NCBI GenBank assembly: GCA_035294305.1 | Contig: DATGLD010000041.1 | Coordinates: 1-64,000, forward strand | Source: DASRBN01 sp035294305 | Lineage (GTDB): Bacteria; Chloroflexota; Ktedonobacteria; Ktedonobacterales; Ktedonobacteraceae | Length of the DNA stretch: 64,000 bases | Direction of reading: 5' to 3' | Shown here: positions 42,307-50,555 of the stretch, piece after piece | Position numbering within the stretch: position 1 is the first letter of the stretch | Layout of the letters: each line of letters opens with the position of its first letter | The notes under the pieces: model-generated | The model's database searches: none | Told to the model about the DNA's origin: nothing | Seen by the model: only the letters and a program-made list of their open reading frames with translations | Position numbers and translations under genes: made by a program

Positions 42307-43257
42307 ATGCCCGAATTACCCGAAGTAGAATACACTGCCCGCCAGTTGCAGCATGCCATCATAGATGCAACCATATCCGAGGCGCTTGTCTTCTGGCAGC
42401 GCACCATTGGCCACCCCGACCTTCCGAATTTTCTTGCCGAAATCGCAAACCGCCGTATCCTTGGCGTCCGGCGGCGTGGCAAATTTCTGGTGATGGACCT
42501 GGAAGGAGACCTGCTCCTGACCATTCACCGGCGTATGTCGGGGAACTTGCTGCTGCTGCCGCCTGGCTGGGAGATCGATACCAGCCTGCGCGAGGGCGAT
42601 CTGGCGACATGGGATCGAAAAGGGCCAACCTTTTCTCTACGCGAAACTCATTCCGGGCAGCAGGGAAATCAGCAAACCATCGTATCCTCTCCTGAAACCG
42701 CGTACTGCCGCGTTTGCTTCAATCTTACCGATGGGAGGCGGCTGCTCTTCACCGATCCGCGCAAATTCGGGCGCATCGAGTTATGGCCGCGAGCACAGGA
42801 GGCGGAGGCGCTGGCAAGGCTGGGGCCGGAGCCTTTAAGCGACGAGTTTATGGTGGAAAGCCTGGCAGAGCGCCTGGCGGGGCGCAGGGGCGCGATCAAA
42901 CAGGTGCTGCTGTCGCAGGAGGTGATAGCGGGCCTGGGCAACATTTATGCGGACGAGGCCCTTTTCTACGCCCGCATTCATCCCCTACGCCGCGCCGGGT
43001 CGCTCACGACGGAGGAAGTACGTCTACTGCATGAGGGGATTATCGCGGTGCTGACGCTGGGCATCGAACATGGGGGTACATCCTTCAATGAGTATCGCGA
43101 CCTATGGGGTGAGGCTGGCGATAACTACAACCATGTCCGTGTGTACCAGCAGGAGGGAAAGCCCTGCCCGCGCTGCGGAACGCTTATCAAGCGCATTGTG
43201 GTTGGTCAACGCGGAACCCATTTCTGTCCCACATGCCAAAAGTTTATACCGGAGTGA
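42307..43257 (+). CDS. mutM: Formamidopyrimidine-DNA glycosylase (Fpg/MutM)
   Basis: Base-excision repair of oxidised purines. Starts MPELPEVEY, the catalytic Pro2/Glu3 N-terminus, with GGAGAGG 5 bases upstream of ATG 42307; an extension to 42289 is not needed. Seen: 'GVRRRGKFLVMDLEGD' (Lys of the active site), 'LFTDPRKFGRIELW' , 'GLGNIYADEALFYARIHPLRRA' helix-two-turn-helix, and a C4 zinc finger 'CPRCGTLIKRIVVGQRGTHFCPTCQ'. About 316 aa, longer than the usual ~270 because of a charged insertion near residues 110-135 ('THSGQQGNQQTIVSSPE'). Ends 14 bases into the convergent lipoprotein gene. Confidence 0.94.
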   Translation: MPELPEVEYTARQLQHAIIDATISEALVFWQRTIGHPDLPNFLAEIANRRILGVRRRGKFLVMDLEGDLLLTIHRRMSGNLLLLPPGWEIDTSLREGDLATWDRKGPTFSLRETHSGQQGNQQTIVSSPETAYCRVCFNLTDGRRLLFTDPRKFGRIELWPRAQEAEALARLGPEPLSDEFMVESLAERLAGRRGAIKQVLLSQEVIAGLGNIYADEALFYARIHPLRRAGSLTTEEVRLLHEGIIAVLTLGIEHGGTSFNEYRDLWGEAGDNYNHVRVYQQEGKPCPRCGTLIKRIVVGQRGTHFCPTCQKFIPE

Positions 43258-43723
43258 AAAATGCCGGGGTGCAGTGCAGGGTTCCGCCGCCAGCTAAGTT
43301 GGTCACGGTGACATCGACGGTCGCGGGAATATTTACTGGCTGGTGACCTTGCAGGGAGAGCGCGAAGGTAACGTAGCCGCCGCTATCGCTTGTTTGTTGA
43401 CCAAGCTGCTGATCAAAGTTTTGGAAGTGCGCCACTGCCGAAGCGGTTGCGCCGCTGACGGGCTTGAGGTTATGCATGATTCTGGCATAAATGTTAATCG
43501 TCGCGCCCGGGCCGGGGGTATTGTTTGATGCCCACGCCCCACAGCTATACGCGGGAGGCGAGGGAATTGGCGACAGTTGGTTCTGGAATGATTTGCTGAT
43601 TACGACGGTTGGCTGTGGCTTTATAGCGGTTGCGGAGCTACCACATGCTGTCATGAGCAACCCGAGAAGGAAAACTGATCCTAACGCGAGAAAGCGGAAC
43701 TTGTTCATAATCTTATTCGTCAT
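43244..43723 (-). CDS. Lipoprotein of unknown function
   Basis: 159 aa. Lipobox LMTAC follows a hydrophobic signal segment (residues 9-27), so the mature protein should be lipid-anchored. The exported domain, 'GATINIYARIMHNLKPVSGATASAVAHF' ... 'GYVTFALSLQGHQPVNIPATVDVTVTNLAGGGTLHC', looks like an Ig/bacterial Big-type beta sandwich. Start ATG 43723 or 43708, neither with a clear ribosome site. Convergent overlap with mutM. Confidence 0.72.
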   Translation of the reverse strand: MTNKIMNKFRFLALGSVFLLGLLMTACGSSATAIKPQPTVVISKSFQNQLSPIPSPPAYSCGAWASNNTPGPGATINIYARIMHNLKPVSGATASAVAHFQNFDQQLGQQTSDSGGYVTFALSLQGHQPVNIPATVDVTVTNLAGGGTLHCTPAFFTPV

Positions 43724-44144
43724 CTTTATATAGCTTATGTTATCAAACTAACGACTCATCAACATCGTCTCGAGAATATCCCTGCGCTTTACTATAGCAA
43801 AGTATGGCTTTCTGTGCAAATGCTGTGAGACATTCGCCTCGTACAGGTAGGGCGAGCCGGGGGGAGAGCGGATATTTTGCATATTTTCTATAATGTATGG
43901 AGGAGCGTTGCGATTTATTGCGGTTTTACCAAAAGATTGTGGAATTGTTGGCTTGCTCAATTGGTTCGACTATGTTAAACTATGACTGGTTGGAAGACTC
44001 CTGGATGAGAGAGAGCATTACCCTACAAGCTCAAGTAAGGATGTATATTCCTAATGAATCACCAGGCTGAGGGTACAACTTATGATGTACTGCTATTGAC
44101 CTCTTGCTCTGTGGGAAGCAATTTAGCAAAGTGATGGGAGTAGT
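43724..44144. other. Intergenic region, no gene supported
   Basis: 420 bases. A minus-strand 70-codon frame (43748-43960, ending 'PYFAIVKRRDILETMLMSR') looks mildly protein-like at its end but has no ribosome site and no known family. TATAAT-like sequences occur without a good -35 partner. Confidence 0.4.
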
Positions 44145-44927
44145 TTGTCATTGAACGAACGGCAAAGTGATCAAGAGCCTGCCGGTGATGTAAGGCAGGA
44201 TTTACATAGAATTCTGAGTGATGACATCTCATCGATAATCGAGATACGTGCAGATCCCGAACGCGAAAGGCGTAAAGGCGTCCCCGAAGTAATTTTGGGG
44301 GAGACAAAAGAGCCGGGGCAGATCATAGCGATGGCCAGGAGCCTGCTTTCGGCTTCTGGGCGTGCGATTATCAGTCGCGTCCAACCTGGGATCGTAGAGG
44401 TACTGCGCGAGGAGTTTGAGGGATACGAAATTCGTATTCGCGAACAGGCGCGGGCAGTAGTTATTTACAAGCCTGACTATGCGCGACATAGCACGGGAGG
44501 GCTTGTTGGTGTAATCAGCGCCGGCACATCTGACATTCCGGTGGCAGAGGAGGCGGCTCTGATTGCGGAAGAGATGGGTTGTCATGTGACGCGCATCTAT
44601 GATGTGGGGGTAGCAGGATTGCATCGCCTGGTGGAACCCTTGCGGAATCTCCTTTCCAACGGCGTAGATGTAATCATTGTTGCTGCGGGCATGGATGGTG
44701 CGTTACCGTCAGTAGTGGCAGGACTGGTTCCTGTCCCTGTTATTGGCTTGCCAACCTCAATTGGCTATGGAATGGGCGGCAAAGGTGTCGCCGCGTTGCT
44801 TTCGATGTTACAAACGTGTGTGCCGGGTCTTACTGCGGTCAACATCGACAACGGCGTAGGCGCTGGAAGTACTGCCGCGATTATTGCTAATCGCGTGGCA
44901 CAGGCGCGAGAACATCGAGCGCAGTAG
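44145..44927 (+). CDS. larB: Nickel-pincer cofactor biosynthesis protein LarB
   Basis: LarB carboxylates and hydrolyses nicotinate adenine dinucleotide in nickel-pincer nucleotide synthesis. AIR-carboxylase-like C-terminal domain: 'GVISAGTSDIPVAEEAALIAEEMGCHVTRIYDVGVAGLHRLVEPL' and 'IVAAGMDGALPSVVAGLVPVPVIGLPTSIGYGMGGKGVAALLSMLQTCVPGLTAVNIDNGVGAG'. 260 aa, normal. Start TTG 44145 (GGAG 4 bases upstream) or TTG 44151. LarC, LarE and LarA are not in the window, so its partner enzyme may be elsewhere. Confidence 0.9.
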   Translation: MSLNERQSDQEPAGDVRQDLHRILSDDISSIIEIRADPERERRKGVPEVILGETKEPGQIIAMARSLLSASGRAIISRVQPGIVEVLREEFEGYEIRIREQARAVVIYKPDYARHSTGGLVGVISAGTSDIPVAEEAALIAEEMGCHVTRIYDVGVAGLHRLVEPLRNLLSNGVDVIIVAAGMDGALPSVVAGLVPVPVIGLPTSIGYGMGGKGVAALLSMLQTCVPGLTAVNIDNGVGAGSTAAIIANRVAQAREHRAQ

Positions 44928-45012
44928 GGAAGCAGCGAGGTGTTCTGGCAACAGGATGTCTCACCGCTTTGTTTGGGTGTGGTAGTTTGAGTTTAAGAAG
45001 GGCGGAACTTCT

Positions 45013-45285
45013 ATGGCAAATAACAAACGCGGACCAGAACCTGGGTCACAAAAGGCGAAGCGAGGCGGCCAGGCCGTACGTGAAAAGTACGGTGCGGAGT
45101 TCTACTCCAAAATCGGCAAAAAAGGCGGCGAAACGGTAAAGGAGAAACGTGGGCCACAATTTTATGCCGAGATTGGAAAGAAAGGTGGCGAGTCCACGAA
45201 GCGCCAGCAAGGCTCTGAGTTCTATTCTAAAATTGGGAAAAAAGGCGGAGAGCGCGGTCGCGCTGTCGCAGCTGATAAAGAATAG
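45013..45285 (+). CDS. KGG-repeat stress protein (GsiB/LEA-like)
   Basis: 90 aa, highly charged and glycine-rich: three tandem copies of '(E/Q)FY(S/A)(K/E)IGKKGGE' plus an N-terminal variant, matching the KGG domain of general stress proteins and plant-like LEA hydrophilins. Probably intrinsically disordered and protective during desiccation or stress, which fits a soil, spore-forming bacterium (inference). AAGGGCGG precedes the ATG. Its end is followed by an inverted repeat. Confidence 0.85.
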   Translation: MANNKRGPEPGSQKAKRGGQAVREKYGAEFYSKIGKKGGETVKEKRGPQFYAEIGKKGGESTKRQQGSEFYSKIGKKGGERGRAVAADKE

Positions 45286-45297
45286 TTTCACGGGGTG

Positions 45298-45320
45298 GGA
45301 CAGGCCTTTACCGGCCTGTC
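45298..45320. terminator. Short palindrome between convergent genes
   Basis: GACAGGCC / GGCCTGTC with loop TTTACC, related to the dispersed GGACAGG..CCTGTC repeats. It lies between the KGG gene and the ftsZ stop. Confidence 0.65.
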
Positions 45321-45345
45321 TTACCTCGAGAATATATACTTGCAA

Positions 45346-46911
45346 CTAGCGGTACTTTTTGATGAAAGGGGGGACATCTACACCGGTATCTTCTGCCGGA
45401 TCGTCGTCATTTGTTTGCCGGGACTTTCCTCGTAGAGATTCTTGAGCCTGGCGACGCCCCATATCGCGCAGGCCACGCAAATCATCCAGGCTGCGCTGTG
45501 TGCGCCCTGAGCCCGCCGGGCCAAGGGGCCGGGCGAGAGGTGGTTTTGGCGTTGATGCCGGCTGAGGCGCTTGCCCTACAGATTGCGCGTAGGGTGGCTG
45601 CGGTGGCCTAGAGAGGCCCGGTGAAGCGGTTCCTGCACGATGCGATGCTATGGAGGGCGTGTGTGATTGCTCTACATTGAGAGCGGGAAAGCGTTTTGTT
45701 CGCAGCTCCTCCATACCTGCCGCGATCAACGTCACATGAATGACGTCATCCAGCGCCGGGTCGACAACGGCGCCAAAGGTGATATCGGCGGTGTTGTCGA
45801 TCGCGTTGCCGATGTATTCGGCCACTTCGTTGACCTCGAACAATGTCATATCTTCTCCACCGCTAATATTGAACAGCACGCGCTGCGCGCCGCGGATAGT
45901 CACATTGAGAAAGCCACCAGCAATCGCTTCCTGAGCAGCAAGCTGCGCGCGATTGCGTCCTTTCCCCTGACCGATGCTCATTAACGCGGTGCCTGCCTCG
46001 CGCAAGACACTGCGAACATCCGCAAAGTCTACGTTTACCAACCCGGGCACATTAATGACTTCGGCGATCCCCTGTACGCCCTGGCGCAGCACATCATCCG
46101 CCAGCTTAAAGGCATCGGCGAGGCTGCGATCTTTTCCGGTTACGGCCAGGAGCCGATCATTAGGTACAGTGATCAGCGCGTCGATCTCGGCGCCCAGCGC
46201 CGCAAGGCCATCTTCTGCGACCTTTCGTCGCCGCCTGCCTTCGAAAGTGAAAGGCAGTGTGACGATACCGATAGTGAGGGCGCCCAGTTTTTTGGCAACC
46301 GAAGCGACAACCGGGGCGCCTCCGGTACCCGTTCCTCCACCCATACCAGCGGCGATGAAAACGAGATTGGCCCCATTGAGCGCTGCTTGAATTTCTGCTT
46401 CGCTCTCGGCGGCGGCCCGCGCGCCTACAGCCGCGTTACCGCCAGCGCCCAGGCCCTTGGTATAGTGCTGTCCCAGGCAGATACGCTGCGGGGCCTCAGA
46501 TAGGGAAAGCACCTGGGCATCCGTGTTCATGGCAATGAACCGCACCCCACGCACGCGCCGGGTAATCATGCGGTTGACGGCATTCATACCTGCTCCGCCA
46601 ATGCCTGCGACAACGATATCCACCTGATTGGGCGCTTCCGCAAGCACATCATCCAGAGAGGCCTGGGAGGAGACGGCGTCATCCTCCGTATCCCGCTGAC
46701 CCCAGGCTGGCCGGCCTAGCTCATCTTGCCTCCTCATATCCTCCTCCTCCACTTCATGCCGGAGTACGGCCCATTGATCTTCCTGCTCCCGGTACATGTC
46801 CGGTTTTCCTGGAGCCATTCCTTGGCGTTGCTGCGGGGCCTGCTCGCGTTTGTTCGCATCGTCGTGAGACTTATACTGCACAATACCCCCATTTCTGCTC
46901 ATCCCGCTCAT
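45346..46911 (-). CDS. ftsZ: Cell division protein FtsZ with long N-terminal extension
   Basis: Tubulin-like GTPase that forms the division ring. Seen: 'VDIVVAGIGGAGMNAVNRM' , 'FIAMNTDAQVL', the tubulin signature GGGTGTG near residue 195, the T7 loop 'NVDFADVRSV', and a C-terminal tail 'DVPPFIKKYR', the usual binding motif for FtsA/SepF-type anchors. About 521 aa; the GTPase core begins only near residue 95, after a Gln/Glu/Arg-rich, Met-rich extension, whereas FtsZ normally has 10-15 residues there. A Pro/Ala linker of about 65 residues precedes the tail. Start ATG at 46911 (or 46902) lacks a clear ribosome site, so the extension may be overestimated. No ftsA nearby. Confidence 0.93.
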   Translation of the reverse strand: MSGMSRNGGIVQYKSHDDANKREQAPQQRQGMAPGKPDMYREQEDQWAVLRHEVEEEDMRRQDELGRPAWGQRDTEDDAVSSQASLDDVLAEAPNQVDIVVAGIGGAGMNAVNRMITRRVRGVRFIAMNTDAQVLSLSEAPQRICLGQHYTKGLGAGGNAAVGARAAAESEAEIQAALNGANLVFIAAGMGGGTGTGGAPVVASVAKKLGALTIGIVTLPFTFEGRRRRKVAEDGLAALGAEIDALITVPNDRLLAVTGKDRSLADAFKLADDVLRQGVQGIAEVINVPGLVNVDFADVRSVLREAGTALMSIGQGKGRNRAQLAAQEAIAGGFLNVTIRGAQRVLFNISGGEDMTLFEVNEVAEYIGNAIDNTADITFGAVVDPALDDVIHVTLIAAGMEELRTKRFPALNVEQSHTPSIASHRAGTASPGLSRPPQPPYAQSVGQAPQPASTPKPPLARPLGPAGSGRTQRSLDDLRGLRDMGRRQAQESLRGKSRQTNDDDPAEDTGVDVPPFIKKYR

Positions 46912-46962
46912 AAGCGAGTTAACTGAGAAATAACTGTAAGACAGCAACTGCTGTTCCGCGGA

Positions 46963-46988
46963 GGGCGACCACAAGGGTACGCCCCTAC
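46963..46988 (+). repeat. Dispersed repeat, family B copy
   Basis: GCGACCACAAGGGTACGCCC then CTAC; matches GCGGTCACAAGGGTATGCCC at 60850 and, more weakly, 47180-47210. The 376 bases upstream of ftsZ hold this, a tandem repeat and no gene. Confidence 0.6.
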
Positions 46989-47148
46989 TATGACTCCGCT
47001 ACTCGCAGGGTTTGAGCAGGTTATCTCCAACATTGGATGGCTTTTCTTTCCGCATTGTAACAATCCTGTCAAGAGCGAGCGGACTCCTACCTGTCTACTA
47101 GCATTAACGAATGAGAAGAGGAAAAGTGCTTACCAGTAAGTATGAATT

Positions 47149-47171
47149 GGGGATGGGGATGGGGATGGGGA
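47149..47171. repeat. Short tandem repeat
   Basis: GGGGAT repeated three times followed by GGGGA, a simple microsatellite in the region upstream of ftsZ. Confidence 0.9.
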
Positions 47172-47287
47172 AAGCCAGGCGACCGCCAGAGCGCGCCCCT
47201 ACCCTACACGGTGCTCCGGCCAGGGGCAAGCACGTACCACGTGCTGAATAGGTCCGCACTATACTGTTGCGGTCGCCCTTTCAGTTA

Positions 47288-47404
47288 TTAAATGCCGGAC
47301 TGCTTGCTTGATTTAGCAGCTTTTTTCTCTTTTTGCATCTCTTTCTTCTGTTTATTGGACTTGGGCGGTGCCTTTTGTACTTTTTTCTGTTCCTTGTTAG
47401 CCAC
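47288..47404 (-). CDS. Small lysine-rich protein
   Basis: 38 aa: VANKEQKKVQKAPPKSNK... ending AAKSSKQSGI, with 14 lysines. GTG start at 47404 has AAAGGAGG 5 bases upstream, a strong site that makes translation likely. Similar short Lys-rich peptides are seen in Chloroflexota and Actinobacteria. Function unknown; nucleic-acid binding is possible because of its charge. Confidence 0.65.
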   Translation of the reverse strand: MANKEQKKVQKAPPKSNKQKKEMQKEKKAAKSSKQSGI

Positions 47405-47580
47405 AAAAACCTCCTTTGATGAATGCTTACTAGATGAAAGCCGACATCGTGTTGATACCCGTATTGTACCAGATACACTCAAGTGGGGTCTACGCTTTTA
47501 GCCAGACGTTCTCTCCTTTAGCCTTTGGGGGGGACGGCCCGGCTCGGCCCGGCCCTTATTGCCTATCCCCAGACAGGGCA

Positions 47581-47602
47581 GCGATCAACCTGGTCCCTAC
47601 AC
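47581..47602 (+). repeat. Dispersed repeat, family C copy
   Basis: GCGATCAACCTGGTCCCTAC. Matches 58741-58764 within the GT2 gene, the arms of the palindrome at 20390, and more weakly the ispD insertion. Confidence 0.65.
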
Positions 47603-47609
47603 CCCATCA

Positions 47610-48197
47610 CTAGCGCTCGGGTGGAAGATCAGCCCATTTAGAAGATGTATCCGGCGCTGTGTATTGGGCAAAGCGATCCAGCAAGGGGGCAGGATGCTCT
47701 TCATACATGAGAAAGGGCAGGTGAACCTCTGGAACGAAGCCTTCTGTCGAAGCATGGCGGACAAGAGCGAGCAATGGATCGAAATAATGGGCTACATTAA
47801 TCAGGCCTACCGGCTTCTTATGCAATCCAAGCTGTGCCCAGGTAACGATTTCGAAGAGTTCGTCGAACGTCCCAAAACCGCCGGGAAGGGCAATGAACCC
47901 ATCGGCGAGGTCGGCCATCAGCGCTTTACGCTCGTGCATGCTGCCAACTTCATGCATCTCTGTCAGGCCCTTATGCGGTATTTCGCGGCGAAATAAGCCA
48001 CGTGGCAACACGCCAGTGGCCTGGCCTCCTCCTGCCAGAACAGCATCGGCGACGATGCCCATCAGACCGACACTTGCTCCTCCATAGACCAGTCCCAACT
48101 CGCGCTGCGCGAGTTCCTGGCCCAGGGCGCGAGCTGCCTCCGCATACTCTGGGCGATTTCCTCTATTTGATCCTGCGAACACACAGATACGACGCAT
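47610..48197 (-). CDS. LOG family protein (TIGR00730 Rossmann fold; cytokinin-riboside phosphoribohydrolase type)
   Basis: 195 aa. 'RRICVFAGSNRGNRPEYAEAARALGQELAQRELGLVYGGASVGLMGIVADAVLAGGG' followed by 'MHERKALMADLADGFIALPGGFGTFDELFEIVTWAQLGLHKKPVGLIN'. The PGGxGTxxE motif defines LOG proteins, which release free bases from nucleoside monophosphates. ATG 48197 with AAGGAAAAAG upstream; a longer frame upstream has no support. Flanked by family A and C repeats. Confidence 0.9.
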   Translation of the reverse strand: MRRICVFAGSNRGNRPEYAEAARALGQELAQRELGLVYGGASVGLMGIVADAVLAGGGQATGVLPRGLFRREIPHKGLTEMHEVGSMHERKALMADLADGFIALPGGFGTFDELFEIVTWAQLGLHKKPVGLINVAHYFDPLLALVRHASTEGFVPEVHLPFLMYEEHPAPLLDRFAQYTAPDTSSKWADLPPER

Positions 48198-48380
48198 AAC
48201 TTTTTCCTTATAGTATATATGGCAAACGCTACCAGCTGAGAGGCGTGAGCCCCATTCAGTAGTATAGCGCGATATTGCAACATTGTTCTTCAGAAAAATT
48301 CTTGACCGGACAGATAGATGTAGGTTATAGTGATGCAAACACGTATGAGCCTGGAATATCTCTCTATAGGGCCCCCAGGT

Positions 48381-48409
48381 GGACAGGTACCAGGCGCTGT
48401 CCCTACAGG
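48381..48409 (+). repeat. Dispersed repeat, family A copy
   Basis: GGACAGGTACCAGGCGCTGT then CCCTACAGG, the best consensus copy of the family, located upstream of argS. Confidence 0.8.
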
Positions 48410-48454
48410 AGCGGCAATAGTAGTATATGAAGAGATAAATAGAGTGGAGGAGTA

Positions 48455-50488
48455 ATGTCAATAACGAGTCAGGAACAGGAAACTGCTGAAACACAACCAG
48501 AAGACCTTTATGAATACCTTGTTCGAATCATTCAACAGGCGGTTCGAACCTATCTTGCCCAAGAACAAATAGATTTCGATGTCGAGCAATTGCCTTTTAA
48601 CCTGGGCTTCTCGGCCCAAGCCAGTTTTGGCGATTATTCTATGCCCGTGATGTCCTGGGCGGGTAAGAATAAGTTGGGTCGTCCACCCATGGCGATTGCC
48701 GAGGCTCTGGCCACACTATTGAATGCGATGCCTATTCCCGCTATTGAAGCTGTTACAGCTACCAAACCGGGATATATCAATTTCCGGCTGAGCCATCCGC
48801 AGGTAGGGCAGCAGATAATCGAGCGCGTGCTGGAAGCAGGGGCGGATTTTGGTCAGAGCGACGCAGGTACCGGTACTAAAGTAATTGTCGAGCATACAAA
48901 TATCAATAGTAACAAGGCTGCGCACGTGGGCCATGTCCGTAATGCTTGCATTGGCGATACCGTGGTGCGCATGCTGCGCTCTCAGGGCTACCAGGTCGAG
49001 GCAGAGAATTACATTGATGATACAGGCGTGCAGGTGGCAGATGTGGTCGTGGCATTCACCACCCTTAACGAGGGCATTCTGGACATGCCGGAGGGGGTGG
49101 ACCGCCTGCCAGGTGAATCTTTTGACTACTATTGTTCGCGCCTCTACGTTGCGGTAGGTAAGGCCTATGAAAGCCACCCCGAATTGCTCGAACGACGCAA
49201 GGAAGTCTTGCGCGCCATCGAGCATCGTGACGAACCATACGCGGAAATGGCTGCCGATCTCTCGCACAAAATCGTACAGGCCCACTTGAACACGATGGCG
49301 CGGCTCAACGTTTCGTATGACCTGCTGACCTGGGAGTCCGCGATCCTGGCCGCAGGCCTGTGGAAACGCACGTTTGAAATGCTGCGCGATAGAGGGGTGC
49401 TGGAGCATCCCGAGACAGGCAAAGCGGCCGGCTGCTGGGTGATTCCTTTCGGTGATGGAGAGGCACAGACCGAAGATGGGGACCACAGCAGCGATAAGAT
49501 CCTGGTGAAAAGCGATGGGACGGCGACCTATACAGGGAAGGATATCGCCTACCAGCTCTGGAAATTCGGCCTCTCCGATGATCTGGATGTGCATTTCCAT
49601 TTTGTGCCATGGGGACACCAGCATGATGGACGCATCCTGTGGACAATGCGCGGAACAGCAGAGGGTATCGAACCGGGGACAGAGACGAATCCTAAACGTT
49701 TCGGGCACGCCAAACGGGTGATCAACGTGATCGATGTGCGCCAATCGTACCCACAGCAGATTGTATACGAAAGCCTGCGGCGACTGGGCTATGTTGAGCA
49801 GGCTAATAACTCGATTCACCTGGCTTATGAGATCGTCGCACTTTCCGCCGCTACCGCAGCGCAACTGGGCATAGATACATCGGATGGGCGCGAGGTGTAT
49901 GCGTTCTCCGGGCGCAAAGGTATCGAAGTAAAAGCCGATGATCTGATGAACGCGGCCATCGCGCGTATGCAAGAGACAAAGCCGGACCTGCCCGCTGAAA
50001 CAGCAACTGCCCTGGCGGCATCGGCTATTCGCTACTATATGATCCGCTTCGGACTGCAACAGACCATCGCCCTCGATATCAACGAAACCTTGCGCGCTAA
50101 TGGCGATACGGGTGTCTACCTGCAATATGCCTATGCGCGGGCCAACAGCATTGTGCGACGCTTAGAGGAGACTGGCTACGAGATTCCCGAGCGGCTGGAC
50201 GACCTGCCTGAGAGGCTTGAGCAAAGCGAATGGGAACTGCTGCGCCAGATCGATGCTTATCCCAGAAGTCTGGCAGAGGCGAGCCGGCAGCTCGCTCCTA
50301 ATATGCTGGCATCCTACGTGTTCGATCTCGCATCTCACTTCAGCGACTTCTACGAACACACATCCCCCATCTTAAGAGAGGCCGATGAGCGAGTGAAAGC
50401 GTTCCGCGCGCGGCTAGTGCAGGCGACGGTACAGGCGCTGGATAATGCGCTGCGGGTTATGGGATTTGTGCCGTTGGAAAGCATCTAG
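48455..50488 (+). CDS. argS: Arginyl-tRNA synthetase
   Basis: Class I aminoacyl-tRNA synthetase, 677 aa. Seen: an N-terminal Add1 domain, the HIGH-type signature in 'NSNKAAHVGHVRNACIGD' near residue 157, 'YIDDTGVQVADV', a GTKD-type region 'KSDGTATYTGKDIAYQLWKFGL', and a C-terminal all-helical anticodon-binding (DALR) domain 'VYLQYAYARANSIVRRLEE' through 'YEHTSPILREADERVKAFRARLVQATVQALDNALRVMGF'. The size is larger than the ~560 aa E. coli enzyme, typical for this phylum. GGAGG sits 4-5 bases before the ATG. Confidence 0.95.
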   Translation: MSITSQEQETAETQPEDLYEYLVRIIQQAVRTYLAQEQIDFDVEQLPFNLGFSAQASFGDYSMPVMSWAGKNKLGRPPMAIAEALATLLNAMPIPAIEAVTATKPGYINFRLSHPQVGQQIIERVLEAGADFGQSDAGTGTKVIVEHTNINSNKAAHVGHVRNACIGDTVVRMLRSQGYQVEAENYIDDTGVQVADVVVAFTTLNEGILDMPEGVDRLPGESFDYYCSRLYVAVGKAYESHPELLERRKEVLRAIEHRDEPYAEMAADLSHKIVQAHLNTMARLNVSYDLLTWESAILAAGLWKRTFEMLRDRGVLEHPETGKAAGCWVIPFGDGEAQTEDGDHSSDKILVKSDGTATYTGKDIAYQLWKFGLSDDLDVHFHFVPWGHQHDGRILWTMRGTAEGIEPGTETNPKRFGHAKRVINVIDVRQSYPQQIVYESLRRLGYVEQANNSIHLAYEIVALSAATAAQLGIDTSDGREVYAFSGRKGIEVKADDLMNAAIARMQETKPDLPAETATALAASAIRYYMIRFGLQQTIALDINETLRANGDTGVYLQYAYARANSIVRRLEETGYEIPERLDDLPERLEQSEWELLRQIDAYPRSLAEASRQLAPNMLASYVFDLASHFSDFYEHTSPILREADERVKAFRARLVQATVQALDNALRVMGFVPLESI

Positions 50489-50537
50489 CGATGGTGAAGC
50501 ATCCAAGAATAGTCTGTTTGAAATAAGAAGCAGACCA

Positions 50538-50555
50538 GGGCCGATTTATCGGCCC
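50538..50555. terminator. Hairpin between argS and the M20 peptidase gene
   Basis: GGGCCGA / TCGGCCC arms with a TTTA loop; contains the stop codon of the convergent gene ending at 50546. Confidence 0.6.

Noticed and set aside
43748..43960. Minus-strand 70-codon frame
   Set aside because: Its end looks slightly protein-like but no start signal or family could be found; left as a note on the gap.
48716..50125. Minus-strand frame of 469 codons antisense to argS
   Set aside because: Codon mirror of argS with Cys/His-rich random composition, no recognisable motif.
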